Notes: a model not told the origin generated them from the sequence alone. Shown: positions 17,140 to 26,107, numbered from the stretch's first letter. The stretch: DNA of 64,000 nt from Aquirufa lenticrescens (GCF_019916085.1 NZ_CP049834.1:1224501-1288500), one strand, 5' to 3'. Made by a program: numbers and translations.

Positions 17140-17560
17140 CACTGTGGATAAGTGGTGTATAACTCGCCTTTTTATCCACAATCAGTGTGCATAAATGTGC
17201 ATAACTTTTTAGCTGATATGTTCACTGTGGATAAACACAGACTTATCCACAAGTTGTTAGCTAGTTATCCACACAGGCATATGGGGTTTAAAATTTGCAA
17301 AACTCACTGATATCAAGCACTTACAAACACATATTAGACTTATCCACTTATCCACAGAGAACAACAAGAAGAAACAAAAAAGAGATTTAAAAACATTTTT
17401 CTTTTTTTAATTTATGTGTGTGGATAAGTTTTAAAGCTGAGAAAGAGGATTTGATGCTTTTTTGATATTTTAGGTATAAAAAATATTTATATCAGATAAA
17501 AAAAGATTAAATCACCTATTCATCTGTGGATAACTTGTGGATAAGTAATTTAGGTGCAAA
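17115..17560. other. Chromosomal replication origin oriC (DnaA-box cluster plus AT-rich region)
   Basis: Perfect TTATCCACA boxes (either strand) start at 17120, 17143, 17172, 17226, 17243, 17265, 17348, 17419, 17525 and 17536; two TTATGCACA variants are at 17186 and 17196 and TTATCCACT is at 17340. By chance about one such 9-mer would be expected in 100-130 kb. The tract about 17370-17520 is very AT-rich with A and T runs, suitable as the unwinding element. No gene fits in 17140-17616. dnaA itself is not in the window. Confidence 0.93.
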
Positions 17561-17616
17561 AAGAACTATATTTAATACTATTTGGCTAAATTGCTACCTC
17601 TAAACCCTTCATACTA

Positions 17617-19389
17617 ATGGTTCATCAACAATTCACCCGTGTCTTCGATTTACTAATCGCGTATCAAAACTTTCAAAAAGCGGATCTCTTTAATCTAAAG
17701 AGGGATGGTGAATGGAAAAACTATTCTACTTCCGATACCTTAGAAACGATTCAAACCTTGGCTTTGGGTCTTTTAGCCCTAAAAGTGAAACCAGGTGACA
17801 AAATTGCGATCATCTCTGGAAATCGTCCTGCTTGGAACTTTGTAGATTTTGCGGTCCAAATCATAGGTGGTGTGACCGTTCCCATGTACCCTACGATTAC
17901 CATTGAAGATTATGACTACATTTTCAGAGACGCTGAAGTAAAATACATCTTTTGTGAAAACGAGGAATTGTATTTAAAAGCTAAAGAAGCCTCTAAGGGA
18001 AATAAACAAATTAAAGGCATTTACACTTTTGATCCGGTAGCAGATGTTGAAATGTGGACGGTTGTGAAGGATTTAGGAGAAGGAAAGGATGCCGCTGTTT
18101 TACAACCTTTGATGGATGCGGTGAAGCCAAGTGATTTGTTGACTTTGATTTATACCTCAGGAACGACGGGTCGCCCTAAAGGAGTAATGCTTACCCACCA
18201 CAATATTGTGAGTAATGTGAAATCCTTAGTGCGTGGAAATTTCTTCGATTTACTACCAACTGATCGTGCGTTGAGTTTCTTGCCTTTGTGTCATATCTAC
18301 GAACGTACGGATGTGTACATGTACATGTATTATGGCGTTTCGGTCTATTATGCGGAGAGTATGGAGACGATTGCGGATAATATTCGCGAGGTGAAACCGG
18401 CGATGTTTGCTTCGGTTCCGCGTTTATTAGAGAAAGTATATGATAAGATTTTGGCCAAAGGAAATGAGCTCACCGGCATCAAACGGACTCTCTTCTTTGG
18501 TGCGTTAGAATTTGGATTGCAATACGATCCAATGGAGAAGTTAGGATTAATCGACTCGTTAAAATTAGCCTTCTATCGAAAAGTGATTTTCAGCAAATGG
18601 CGTGAAGCATTGGGCGGAAACGTTCGTTTGATTGCTTCTGGATCCGCAGCATTACAACCTCGTTTATCGCGTGTTTTCTGGGCAGCCGGAATTCCTGTTT
18701 CTGAGGGTTATGGTCTTACTGAAACTTCGCCGGTTATTTCTGTTTCACGTGTGAAGCCGGTGGACTTCAAGGTGGGTTGCGTGGGATCGTTAGTGGATTG
18801 CATCGAATTAAAGATTGCAGAAGACGGAGAGATCTGTGTGAAAGGAGATTCTGTGATGGTAGGTTATTACAAGAACCCAGAGGCTACCGCTGAAGCGATT
18901 GATTCGGAAGGCTGGTTCCACACAGGCGACATCGGTATGATGGTGGATGGAAAGTATTTGAAGATTACGGATCGCAAGAAGGAGATCTTTAAAACGTCTG
19001 GCGGTAAATATGTAGCGCCACAATTAGTGGAAAACAAGTTGAAAGAATCAGCATTTATTGAGCAATGTATGGTGGTGGGCGAAGGCCAAAAGTTCCCATC
19101 AGCGCTTGTCATCCCAGAATTTAATGCACTGCAAGTATGGGCTGATCAACAAGAATTGGGCGTGAAAGGTCCAGAGTCCTTGATCAACAACCCGAAAGTG
19201 TTAGCTAAAATCGAGCAAGAAGTTCAAGAGACGATGGCATCTGTGGCGAAATACGAACAAGTAAAAAAATTCGTTCTATTGCCGCGTTTGTTTACGGTAG
19301 CGGATGGAGAAATCACCCCTACTTTGAAATTAAAGCGCAAGGCAATTTACGCGAAACACGAGAAGGCGATTTTGGCCTTGTATGAATAA
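17617..19389 (+). CDS. fadD: Long-chain fatty acid-CoA ligase (AMP-forming)
   Basis: 590 residues. Adenylates fatty acids and transfers them to CoA. The ANL signature LIYTSGTTGRPKGVMLTHHN is at about residues 176-195, followed by SEGYGLTETSPVIS, GWFHTGDIG and TDRKKEIFKTSGGKYVAP with the catalytic-type lysine near the C-terminus. It matches the bacterial FadD15-like long-chain group in length and motif layout. First gene to the right of oriC, transcribed away from it. Confidence 0.92.
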   Translation: MVHQQFTRVFDLLIAYQNFQKADLFNLKRDGEWKNYSTSDTLETIQTLALGLLALKVKPGDKIAIISGNRPAWNFVDFAVQIIGGVTVPMYPTITIEDYDYIFRDAEVKYIFCENEELYLKAKEASKGNKQIKGIYTFDPVADVEMWTVVKDLGEGKDAAVLQPLMDAVKPSDLLTLIYTSGTTGRPKGVMLTHHNIVSNVKSLVRGNFFDLLPTDRALSFLPLCHIYERTDVYMYMYYGVSVYYAESMETIADNIREVKPAMFASVPRLLEKVYDKILAKGNELTGIKRTLFFGALEFGLQYDPMEKLGLIDSLKLAFYRKVIFSKWREALGGNVRLIASGSAALQPRLSRVFWAAGIPVSEGYGLTETSPVISVSRVKPVDFKVGCVGSLVDCIELKIAEDGEICVKGDSVMVGYYKNPEATAEAIDSEGWFHTGDIGMMVDGKYLKITDRKKEIFKTSGGKYVAPQLVENKLKESAFIEQCMVVGEGQKFPSALVIPEFNALQVWADQQELGVKGPESLINNPKVLAKIEQEVQETMASVAKYEQVKKFVLLPRLFTVADGEITPTLKLKRKAIYAKHEKAILALYE

Positions 19390-19413
19390 ATTGCGTTAGG
19401 CCTCTTTTTTGCG

Positions 19414-19421
19414 TAATTTTG
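19414..19421 (+). promoter_or_regulatory. -7 box of gmd
   Basis: TAATTTTG fits TAnnTTTG and lies 8 bp before the ATG at 19430. Because it overlaps the upstream TTG-initiated extension (19409), it argues that translation starts at 19430 or 19439. Confidence 0.6.
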
Positions 19422-19429
19422 GTTTCTTA

Positions 19430-20518
19430 ATGAATCGTATGTCGACAGGAAAAAAGGTAGCCCTCATTACGGGTGTAACAGGACAAGATGGCGCTTATTT
19501 AGCGGAATTTCTTTTAAATAAGGGTTATATCGTGCACGGTATCAAGCGCAGAAGCTCGTTGATTAATACCGATCGCATTGATCATTTGTACCAAGATCCA
19601 CACGTGGATTCTGCCTCTTTTATCTTGCATTACGGAGATTTAAGTGATTCCACGAATATCATTCGCATCATTCAAGAAGTTCAGCCGGACGAAATTTACA
19701 ATCTAGGGGCGATGTCCCACGTGAAAGTTTCTTTCGACGAACCAGAGTACACAGCGCAGGTAGACGGCATCGGAACTTTGCGTATTCTAGAGGCCATACG
19801 TTTGCTAGGTTTGATTAAAAAGACTAAAGTGTACCAAGCGTCCACTTCGGAACTTTACGGCCTGGTACAGGAAGTTCCGCAATCCGAAACAACTCCCTTT
19901 TATCCTCGTTCTCCCTACGCCGTCGCTAAATTATATGGCTACTGGATCACGGTGAATTACCGCGAAGCCTACGGTATGTTTGCGGTAAACGGTATTTTAT
20001 TTAACCACGAATCCCCGCTTCGCGGCGAGACCTTCGTGACGCGCAAGATTACTCGCGGTGTGGCCCAAATCGCTTTGGGACAAGAAAAAAAGATTCACTT
20101 AGGCAACCTAGACGCGAAACGCGACTGGGGCCACGCGAAAGATTACATCGAAGCGATGTGGTTAATTTTGCAACAAGATACACCCGAAGATTATGTGATC
20201 GCGACCGGTATTACAACGACCGTGCGCGAATTTATCCGCATGTCATTTGCGGAATTAGGTATTGAAGTAGCCTTTACTGGCGAGGGCGTGAACGAAATAG
20301 GAACCGTTGTTTCTTGCTCGAACCCGGCGTATCAAGTACCGGTGGGACAAGAAGTTATTGCGATCGATCCACGTTATTTCCGTCCTACGGAGGTAGAATT
20401 GTTGATCGGTGATCCTACGAAGGCCAAAGAAAAACTAGGCTGGACCCTCAAATACGACCTTGCCGCTTTAGTGAAAGACATGGTGCAGGCGGACGTAAAA
20501 CTTTTCTCGAACAAATAA
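19430..20518 (+). CDS. gmd: GDP-mannose 4,6-dehydratase
   Basis: About 362 residues. Converts GDP-mannose to GDP-4-keto-6-deoxymannose, precursor of fucose, rhamnose and related surface sugars. Short-chain dehydrogenase NADP motif [15 protein letters not shown] near the start, STSELYG (Ser of the catalytic triad), YxxxK in PYAVAKLYG, and [21 protein letters not shown] are diagnostic. The stop is followed by the UDP-sugar dehydrogenase start after 1 bp, so the two are one operon with UpxY. Confidence 0.95.
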   Translation: MNRMSTGKKVALITGVTGQDGAYLAEFLLNKGYIVHGIKRRSSLINTDRIDHLYQDPHVDSASFILHYGDLSDSTNIIRIIQEVQPDEIYNLGAMSHVKVSFDEPEYTAQVDGIGTLRILEAIRLLGLIKKTKVYQASTSELYGLVQEVPQSETTPFYPRSPYAVAKLYGYWITVNYREAYGMFAVNGILFNHESPLRGETFVTRKITRGVAQIALGQEKKIHLGNLDAKRDWGHAKDYIEAMWLILQQDTPEDYVIATGITTTVREFIRMSFAELGIEVAFTGEGVNEIGTVVSCSNPAYQVPVGQEVIAIDPRYFRPTEVELLIGDPTKAKEKLGWTLKYDLAALVKDMVQADVKLFSNK

Positions 20519-20519
20519 G

Positions 20520-21773
20520 ATGAGTACACGGATCGCCATTATTGGCTTAGGATATGTGGGTTTTCCGCTGGCGGTGGAGTTTGGCAAAAACATCCCTACC
20601 CTCGGATTTGATATAGACACTAGCCGCATCGCGGAACTAAATAGCGGTTTCGACCGCACACAGGAAGTGACCGCGGAGCAATTAAAGGAATCCGTTTCTT
20701 TAACATTCTCTTCGAATGCTGCGGATTTAAGTACTTGCAATACTTTTATTGTTACAGTACCCACTCCCATTGACCACTTCAAAAAGCCGGATTTAAGTCC
20801 CCTGTTGAAGGCATCGGAAATGATAGGAAAAGCCTTGAAAAAGGGCGATTTAGTCATTTACGAATCCACCGTTTATCCGGGTTGTACGGAGGAAGATTGC
20901 GTTCCGGTTTTGGAGAAATTCTCCGGATTAAAATTCAATGTAGACTTCTTCTGCGGCTATTCGCCAGAGCGCATTAACCCAGGCGACAAGGTAAACACCT
21001 TGACTAAAATCAAGAAAGTTACCTCTGGATCCACTCCCGAAATCGCCGAAAAAGTCGACCAACTTTACCGCTCCATCATCACCGCAGGCACGCACAAAGC
21101 GCCTTCGATGAAAGTAGCCGAAGCGAGCAAGGCCATCGAAAACGCCCAACGAGACGTCAATATCTCGTTCGTAAACGAATTAGCCTTGATTTTCGACCGC
21201 ATGGGCATCGACACCACCGAGGTGTTAGAAGCCGCTGGAACGAAGTGGAATTTCTTGAATTTCAAGCCCGGTTTAGTAGGCGGGCACTGCATTGGCGTGG
21301 ACCCCTATTACCTATTACACAAATCCGAAAGCCTGGGTTATTATCCACAAGTGATCCTTTCGGGTCGCCGCGTGAACGATAACATGGGTATTTTCGTCGC
21401 GAATAAATTAGTCAAACTGTTGATTAACAAAGGCCAAAAAATAGGCGGCGCCAAAACCCTCATGCTCGGCATCACCTTCAAAGAAAACTGCCCAGACATC
21501 CGCAACTCCCGCGTGGTTGATATCTACAAGGAATTGGTGGACTTTGGCATGGACGTAGACGTCTACGATCCCTGGGCAAACGCAGCTGAAGTGAAGCACG
21601 AACACGGGATCGAATTAGTCTCTAAACTAGCCGATAAATACCAAGCGATCGTTTTAACCGTTGCCCACAACGAATTCCTTGACCTCCCCTTCGCAGACCT
21701 TAAGGCAGAAAACGGTGTCATTTTCGACATCAAATGTATTCTTTCCAAAGACCTGGCTGACGCCCGCTTATAA
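20520..21773 (+). CDS. tviB: Nucleotide sugar dehydrogenase (TviB/WbpO-like UDP-HexNAc 6-dehydrogenase)
   Basis: 417 residues of the UDP-glucose/GDP-mannose dehydrogenase family. NAD motif IGLGYVGFPLAVEFGK at residues 7-22; catalytic cysteine in GGHCIGVDPYYL; C-terminal domain with GITFKENCPDIRNSRVVDIY. The pattern is closest to TviB/WbpO enzymes, which oxidise UDP-GlcNAc or UDP-GalNAc to uronic acids for capsule or O-antigen; exact substrate is inferred. Lies between gmd and an UpxY antiterminator with 1-2 bp gaps. Confidence 0.88.
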   Translation: MSTRIAIIGLGYVGFPLAVEFGKNIPTLGFDIDTSRIAELNSGFDRTQEVTAEQLKESVSLTFSSNAADLSTCNTFIVTVPTPIDHFKKPDLSPLLKASEMIGKALKKGDLVIYESTVYPGCTEEDCVPVLEKFSGLKFNVDFFCGYSPERINPGDKVNTLTKIKKVTSGSTPEIAEKVDQLYRSIITAGTHKAPSMKVAEASKAIENAQRDVNISFVNELALIFDRMGIDTTEVLEAAGTKWNFLNFKPGLVGGHCIGVDPYYLLHKSESLGYYPQVILSGRRVNDNMGIFVANKLVKLLINKGQKIGGAKTLMLGITFKENCPDIRNSRVVDIYKELVDFGMDVDVYDPWANAAEVKHEHGIELVSKLADKYQAIVLTVAHNEFLDLPFADLKAENGVIFDIKCILSKDLADARL

Positions 21774-21775
21774 AC

Positions 21776-22252
21776 ATGGCTTGGTACGCGATTTATACGA
21801 AATCCAGAATGGAGAAGAAAGTCTCCTTGCGCCTCGAAGAGCTAGGCATCGAAGCCTATTGCCCTACCACGAAGCGCAAAAAGCAATGGTCTGACCGCAA
21901 AAAATGGGTTGAAGAAGTCCTCTTCCGCTCCTACGTATTCGTTAACATCGACCTCGAAAAACAAAGTGGCTTAGTCCGTCGCACCTTCGGTGTCGTGAAC
22001 TTCGTCTACTGGCTCCACAAACCTGCCGTCATCCAAGACGCAGAAATCCTCGCCATCAGACAATTCCTATCTGACCACCTCGAGGTAGAAACCATCGGCA
22101 CCACCGCAAAAGTGGGCGATTACATCACCATCGAATCCGGCCCACTCACCGGCCAAACAGCCAAGATTGTAGGGCTGAAGAATAAGCATGAGGTGAGGCT
22201 TAAGATTGAGAGTTTGGGGTTTGAGCTTGTTGCGGCATTAGCAGAGAAGTAA
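21776..22252 (+). CDS. UpxY family transcription antiterminator (NusG-like)
   Basis: 158 residues. N-terminal NusG-like domain (MAWYAIYTKSRMEKKVSLRL, then FRSYVFVNI) and a C-terminal KOW-like beta domain (VGDYITIESGPLTGQTAKIVG). UpxY proteins bind RNA polymerase at the start of polysaccharide loci and allow full-length transcription. Here it is the last gene of the gmd-tviB operon and is followed immediately by a large hairpin and a convergent gene, not by a polysaccharide locus. Confidence 0.87.
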   Translation: MAWYAIYTKSRMEKKVSLRLEELGIEAYCPTTKRKKQWSDRKKWVEEVLFRSYVFVNIDLEKQSGLVRRTFGVVNFVYWLHKPAVIQDAEILAIRQFLSDHLEVETIGTTAKVGDYITIESGPLTGQTAKIVGLKNKHEVRLKIESLGFELVAALAEK

Positions 22253-22253
22253 T

Positions 22254-22331
22254 AATGGTGAATGGTAAGTGGTAAATGGTAAATATTTGATGGTAGATTA
22301 ATTCACCATTTACCACTTACCATTCACCATT
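22254..22331. repeat. Perfect 27-bp inverted repeat built of 7-bp units
   Basis: Left arm 22254-22280 and right arm 22305-22331 are exact reverse complements, with a 24-nt AT-rich loop. Each arm consists of degenerate heptamers of the form TGGTRAA. It fills the gap between the convergent UpxY and SpmAB-type genes (2 bp and 6 bp from their stops). It may act as a bidirectional terminator or RNA-stabilising hairpin, or be a miniature mobile repeat; no T-run follows the arms. Confidence 0.9.
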
Positions 22332-22337
22332 TAAAGG

Positions 22338-23573
22338 TTATCCAAAAAACAAATAACTCACCCCCACCGCTGTAAGGATCCCCACCAAATCCGCCGCTAA
22401 TCCCGCCCATAGCGTGTAGCGAATGTTGCGAACTTGAACAGAGCCGTAGTACAGGGCGATGACGAAAAGGACCGTTTCTGCGGAGCCTTGGAAGACACAA
22501 GAAAGGCGGCCGGCGAAGGAATCTGGGCCGAAGGTTTTCATCGTGTCAATCATCATGGCGCGGGAACCGCTACCTGAAACGGGGTGTAAAAGAGCAGTGG
22601 GCATTGCGTCTGTGAAGCGATTGTCGATTCCCATATAGTTGACGGCCATTTTCATGCCGTCTACGATGAAATCTAAAACGCCAGAGTTGCGAAGGCAAGA
22701 AATGGCTACGAGCATGCCTACGAGGTAGGGAATGATGCGGACGGAGGTTTCGAATCCACCTTTGGCGCCTTCAACGAAGGTTCCGAAAATGTCTACTTTC
22801 TTATAAAAGGCTGCGGCGATGAAAGAGAATATCAGGGCGAAAAGGATACCGTTGCTGAAGAGTTTGGACTGGATGTCGATTTGCTCTTTTGGGAGGCTGC
22901 TGAAGTACCATAAAATACCGGCAAGAATGGCGGTGATGCTGAAAAGCCAGCCAAAGAGAACGGGTTCAAACAGACGAATTTTTTGCTTGAAGGAGACGAA
23001 AATCAGACCCGTGATGGTGGCGGCGTAAGTGGCCATGAGGCAGGGAATAAATACGTCTGAGGCGTCTTGGGCGCCATAAATGGCCCGTTGAGCCATGATG
23101 GAAAGTGGGATTAAAACGGGGCCTGCGCTGTGGAGCACGAGGAACATGATTTGGGCGTTAGAGGCGGTTTCCTTCTCTGTATTCAAATCCTGTAAACCTT
23201 GCATCGCTTTTAAACCGAATGGGGTGGCAGCGTTATCTAATCCTAAAAGGTTTGCCGAGAAGTTCATGATCATTTGGCCATGAACGGGGTGGTCTTTTGG
23301 AACTTCAGGAAACAAACGAGAAAAGAAAGGTTGGATTTTGCGGGCCAAAAAATGAATCGCACCCGCCTTCTCACCTACTTGTAAAATGCCCATAAAGAAG
23401 GCCATGACGCCCGTTAGTGGAAGAGCCACTTTCATGACGGCTACTTCCGCGGAGTCAAACATCCCGTCTACCAGGATTTTAAATATGTCGGTATTGCCGA
23501 AGAATATGAATTGAATCAGGGCGACCACGAACGCGACACCGAAGAACAAAAACCAAATCCAATTTAAAGCCAT
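22338..23573 (-). CDS. Nucleoside recognition (Gate) domain membrane protein, SpmA-SpmB fusion type
   Basis: 411 residues with about ten hydrophobic helices. Two Gate-type halves are visible: an N-terminal half resembling SpmA (GMFDSAEVAVMKVALPLTGV, NFSANLLGLDNAATPFGLKA) and a C-terminal half resembling SpmB (GFETSVRIIPYLVGMLVAI, ALLHPVSGSGSRAMMIDTM). In Bacillus the separate proteins affect spore-core dehydration; in non-sporulating Bacteroidota the fused form is of unknown function, possibly transport. Convergent with UpxY and divergent from the VanX-type gene. Confidence 0.85.
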   Translation of the reverse strand: MALNWIWFLFFGVAFVVALIQFIFFGNTDIFKILVDGMFDSAEVAVMKVALPLTGVMAFFMGILQVGEKAGAIHFLARKIQPFFSRLFPEVPKDHPVHGQMIMNFSANLLGLDNAATPFGLKAMQGLQDLNTEKETASNAQIMFLVLHSAGPVLIPLSIMAQRAIYGAQDASDVFIPCLMATYAATITGLIFVSFKQKIRLFEPVLFGWLFSITAILAGILWYFSSLPKEQIDIQSKLFSNGILFALIFSFIAAAFYKKVDIFGTFVEGAKGGFETSVRIIPYLVGMLVAISCLRNSGVLDFIVDGMKMAVNYMGIDNRFTDAMPTALLHPVSGSGSRAMMIDTMKTFGPDSFAGRLSCVFQGSAETVLFVIALYYGSVQVRNIRYTLWAGLAADLVGILTAVGVSYLFFG

Positions 23574-23621
23574 AGGTAAGAGAGGTAAAAAACGATTAAA
23601 TTTAGGGAAAATTCCGTCAAA

Positions 23622-24305
23622 ATGAAGAATCTATTCGCTAAAGCAGTTCTAATGCTACTAATTAGCTTGTCGTTGAAGGCACAAAAAACGACCTGTGCTG
23701 CCGAATTATCCATGCAGAAACAGGGGCTACAAGAGGTGACAGCTCAAGTGAAGAACGTTTTATTTGAGCTAAAATATGCGACTTCTGATAATTTCATGAA
23801 GAAGAACGTATATGGTTGTTTGACGCATGCCTACTTGCAAAAGGAGACGGTTGTGATGTTGAAGAAGGCACAGGAGAATTTGGAAAAAGCGCATCCGGGC
23901 TATCATTTGTTGATTTATGATGCGGCCAGACCGCTTTCGAAGCAGTGGGAACTTTGGAATACGTTGACAGAATATAGCCCAGAAAAACGCCGGACCTATG
24001 TGGCAGATCCGAAGGAACATTCGATTCACAATTATGGAAGTGCGATTGATTTAACGGTGGCGGATGAGAAGGGAAAGCCGCTGGAGATGGGGACGAAATA
24101 TGATTTCTTTGGCGAAATGGCCTACCCGAAAGAGGAAGCGAGACTTTTAAAGGCGGGTAAATTAAGCCAAAAAGCCATTGATAATCGCCTCATTCTACGC
24201 AATGCCATGAAAAGTGCGGGCTTTATGCCTATTGAATATGAGTGGTGGCACTTTAATGCATTTTCGCGCAAAGTGGCAAAAGAAAAGTTTTCCGTTATAC
24301 CATAA
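23622..24305 (+). CDS. D-alanyl-D-alanine dipeptidase (VanX/DdpX family, M15D)
   Basis: 227 residues with a signal peptide (MKNLFAKAVLMLLISLSLKAQ). Hydrolyses D-Ala-D-Ala. Zinc ligands and catalytic residues are visible in SIHNYGSAIDLTV (SxHxxGxAxD motif, about residues 136-148) and in EYEWWHFNAF (EWWH motif). The secreted form suggests peptidoglycan recycling more than glycopeptide resistance, since no vanHA genes are near. Confidence 0.9.
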   Translation: MKNLFAKAVLMLLISLSLKAQKTTCAAELSMQKQGLQEVTAQVKNVLFELKYATSDNFMKKNVYGCLTHAYLQKETVVMLKKAQENLEKAHPGYHLLIYDAARPLSKQWELWNTLTEYSPEKRRTYVADPKEHSIHNYGSAIDLTVADEKGKPLEMGTKYDFFGEMAYPKEEARLLKAGKLSQKAIDNRLILRNAMKSAGFMPIEYEWWHFNAFSRKVAKEKFSVIP

Positions 24306-24370
24306 ATGGGGTTTCATCCTGAAGCCTTGCCGTTTATCCTAAAATCAAGGTTGGCTTTCGCGGGATTGTT

Positions 24371-24378
24371 TACCTTTG
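24371..24378 (+). promoter_or_regulatory. -7 box of the tolC-like gene
   Basis: TACCTTTG, exact TAnnTTTG match, 22 bp before the ATG at 24401. A TTG lies 17 bp upstream (24351), slightly closer than the usual 19-21 bp. Confidence 0.55.
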
Positions 24379-24400
24379 CATACATTTTATTGTTGACCTT

Positions 24401-25753
24401 ATGTCTTTAAAAATATTTAGTCTTTCTGCTTTGCTTTTGGCCAGCGGAATGTCAGCTACAGCTCAGAACGCTTCAGCGATTCAGGCGAACGGAAATACCG
24501 TTCAATTATCGCTTTCTAAGGCGGTTGAAATCGCGTTACAACACAATCTGAATGTGAAGTCCTACGAGGTGAGTTTGCGCAACGCACAATTGCAGTTGCA
24601 GCAGTCGAAAAACAACGCCTTGCCTAATTTAAGTGCGAATATTAACCAATCGGCTTCTTTTGGACGTAGTATTAACCCCTTCACGAACGGATACGATTCG
24701 CGTAACATTAATTACAATAACTTGGGTTTAAACGCGGGAATGCTTCTTTTTAATGGAGGCCAAATTCGTAACTCGGTTCTCCAAAACGATTATAACCTGA
24801 AGGCTTCGCAAGAAGATTTGGCATCCATCAAGGAAAATATTTCCCTACAAGTGGTGCTTTCGTACTTAGCCATTTTGAATTCGGAAGATCAATTAAGCAT
24901 CGCGAAGTCGCAGACAGAAATTACGAAATTACAGATTTCTCGTACGGAGAAATTGGTGAATGCGGGCTCCCTTGCCCCTTCTAACCTATTGGATTTGAAA
25001 GCGCAATTAGCGAATGAAGAATCGAACGTGGTGAGTTTCCAGAGTTCTTTGGACCTCAATAAATTGACCTTGATTCAATTGTTAAACGATTCGAGTATTT
25101 CAGCCATTTCATTGCAACGCATTCAGGTTCCTACGCCTAGTTCTAATGGATATGACACGGGAATGGATGATTTATATGCCAAAGCTTTAGCGATCCAGCC
25201 TCTAGTGAAAGCCGCTGATCTACGTGTACAAAGTGCTCTAAAAGGCATATCGGTAGCCAAAGCAGGAACGATGCCTACTCTATCTTTAAGTGCAAGCATG
25301 TCTGCGAACCAGTCGAATGCCTTAACCATGGGCTATTTTGATCAATTGAACAATACCCAAAACAAGGTGATCTCTCTGGGATTAAACATCCCTATTTTTA
25401 CACGTTTCGCTAACAAGACGAGAATCGCACAGGCAGGTTTACAACGCGAGAACGCTTCGATTGAAGCATCAAAAGCGCGTTTAACTTTACGCCAAAACAT
25501 CGAACAAGCCTACGTTAATTTAAACAACGCGGCGATGAAATACGAGGCAGGCCTTTCACAAGTATCTGCTTTAGAAGAGTCTTTCCGCGCAGCTGAAAGC
25601 CGTTTTCAAGCAGGGACAATTGATTTCGTAAGCTATAACTTACAAAAAACGAATTTAGATAAGGCGCGTTTGAGCTTGGTACAATCGAAATATGACTTCG
25701 TGTTTAGAACGAAAATTTTGGATTTTTATCAAGGGAAGAGCCTGGTTTTTTAG
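24401..25753 (+). CDS. TolC family outer membrane efflux protein
   Basis: 450 residues with a signal peptide ending SATAQ. Outer-membrane channel subunit of a tripartite exporter. Two OEP repeats are seen, each starting with a helical KAVEIALQHNLNVKSYEVSLRNA-like segment (quoted in part) and ending in long coiled coils; typical glycines and the region SFGRSINPFTNGYDSRNINY occur in Bacteroidota TolC homologues. The stop codon TAG lies in the first unit of the GACTAA-hairpin array. The partner adaptor gene follows after the 354-bp array. Confidence 0.9.
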   Translation: MSLKIFSLSALLLASGMSATAQNASAIQANGNTVQLSLSKAVEIALQHNLNVKSYEVSLRNAQLQLQQSKNNALPNLSANINQSASFGRSINPFTNGYDSRNINYNNLGLNAGMLLFNGGQIRNSVLQNDYNLKASQEDLASIKENISLQVVLSYLAILNSEDQLSIAKSQTEITKLQISRTEKLVNAGSLAPSNLLDLKAQLANEESNVVSFQSSLDLNKLTLIQLLNDSSISAISLQRIQVPTPSSNGYDTGMDDLYAKALAIQPLVKAADLRVQSALKGISVAKAGTMPTLSLSASMSANQSNALTMGYFDQLNNTQNKVISLGLNIPIFTRFANKTRIAQAGLQRENASIEASKARLTLRQNIEQAYVNLNNAAMKYEAGLSQVSALEESFRAAESRFQAGTIDFVSYNLQKTNLDKARLSLVQSKYDFVFRTKILDFYQGKSLVF

Positions 25754-26102
25754 TTGCAGAGCAACTGAAAAACCATAGTCGCCGCGTTGCGGCTTAGTCA
25801 CCTCTACGAGGTTTAGTCGTCTCTGACGAGACTTAGTCATCGCGGTGCGATTTAGTCAAAGAGTCTAAAAGTGGACCTATTGACTAAGACGAAGTCGACT
25901 AGATTGCGAAGCAATGACTAAGTGACGAAGTCACGACTGATTAGCGACGCAGTCACGATATAGAGAGTTAATTATAAACAATAAATAAAGTTACAAAGAC
26001 TCAGACGAAGTCGACCAAACTGCGAAGCAGTGACTAAATCGCGAAGCGATGACTCATTGACTAAGCGACGTAGTCGCGACTAAGTCACAAAGTGACGACT
26101 AA
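25752..26102. repeat. Array of 14 covarying mini-hairpins with GACTAA/TTAGTC linkers
   Basis: Five units read TTAGTC + hairpin (25752-25857) and nine read GACTAA + hairpin (25882-26102), so the two halves face each other. Hairpins have 5-bp stems (3 in two cases) and 3-4 nt loops, e.g. GCCGC-GTT-GCGGC, ACCTC-TAC-GAGGT, ATTGC-GAA-GCAAT, GTGAC-GAA-GTCAC, ACTGC-GAA-GCAGT, GCGAC-GTA-GTCGC, GTCAC-AAA-GTGAC. Stem sequence changes but pairing is kept, with one mismatch in one unit. Two AT-rich spacers interrupt it (25858-25881, 25957-25997). The array fills the tolC-adaptor gap from stop codon to 5 bp before the next ATG. Confidence 0.9.
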
Positions 26103-26107
26103 AAATT

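Noticed and set aside
18741-18756. Further parS site in fadD (TGTTTCACGTGTGAAG)
   Set aside because: Only the left half and centre match; the right half breaks the palindrome and it lies in coding sequence.
19723-19738. Further parS site in gmd (TGTCCCACGTGAAAGT)
   Set aside because: Several mismatches on both sides of CACGTG, within coding sequence; probably chance.
23622-24305. Glycopeptide-resistance vanX
   Set aside because: The protein is exported and has no vanH, vanA or two-component genes beside it; peptidoglycan recycling is more likely.
25752-26102. CRISPR array
   Set aside because: Units are about 19 bp, the conserved part is only 6 bp, the variable parts are self-complementary hairpins not unique spacers, orientation flips inside the array, and no cas gene is present.
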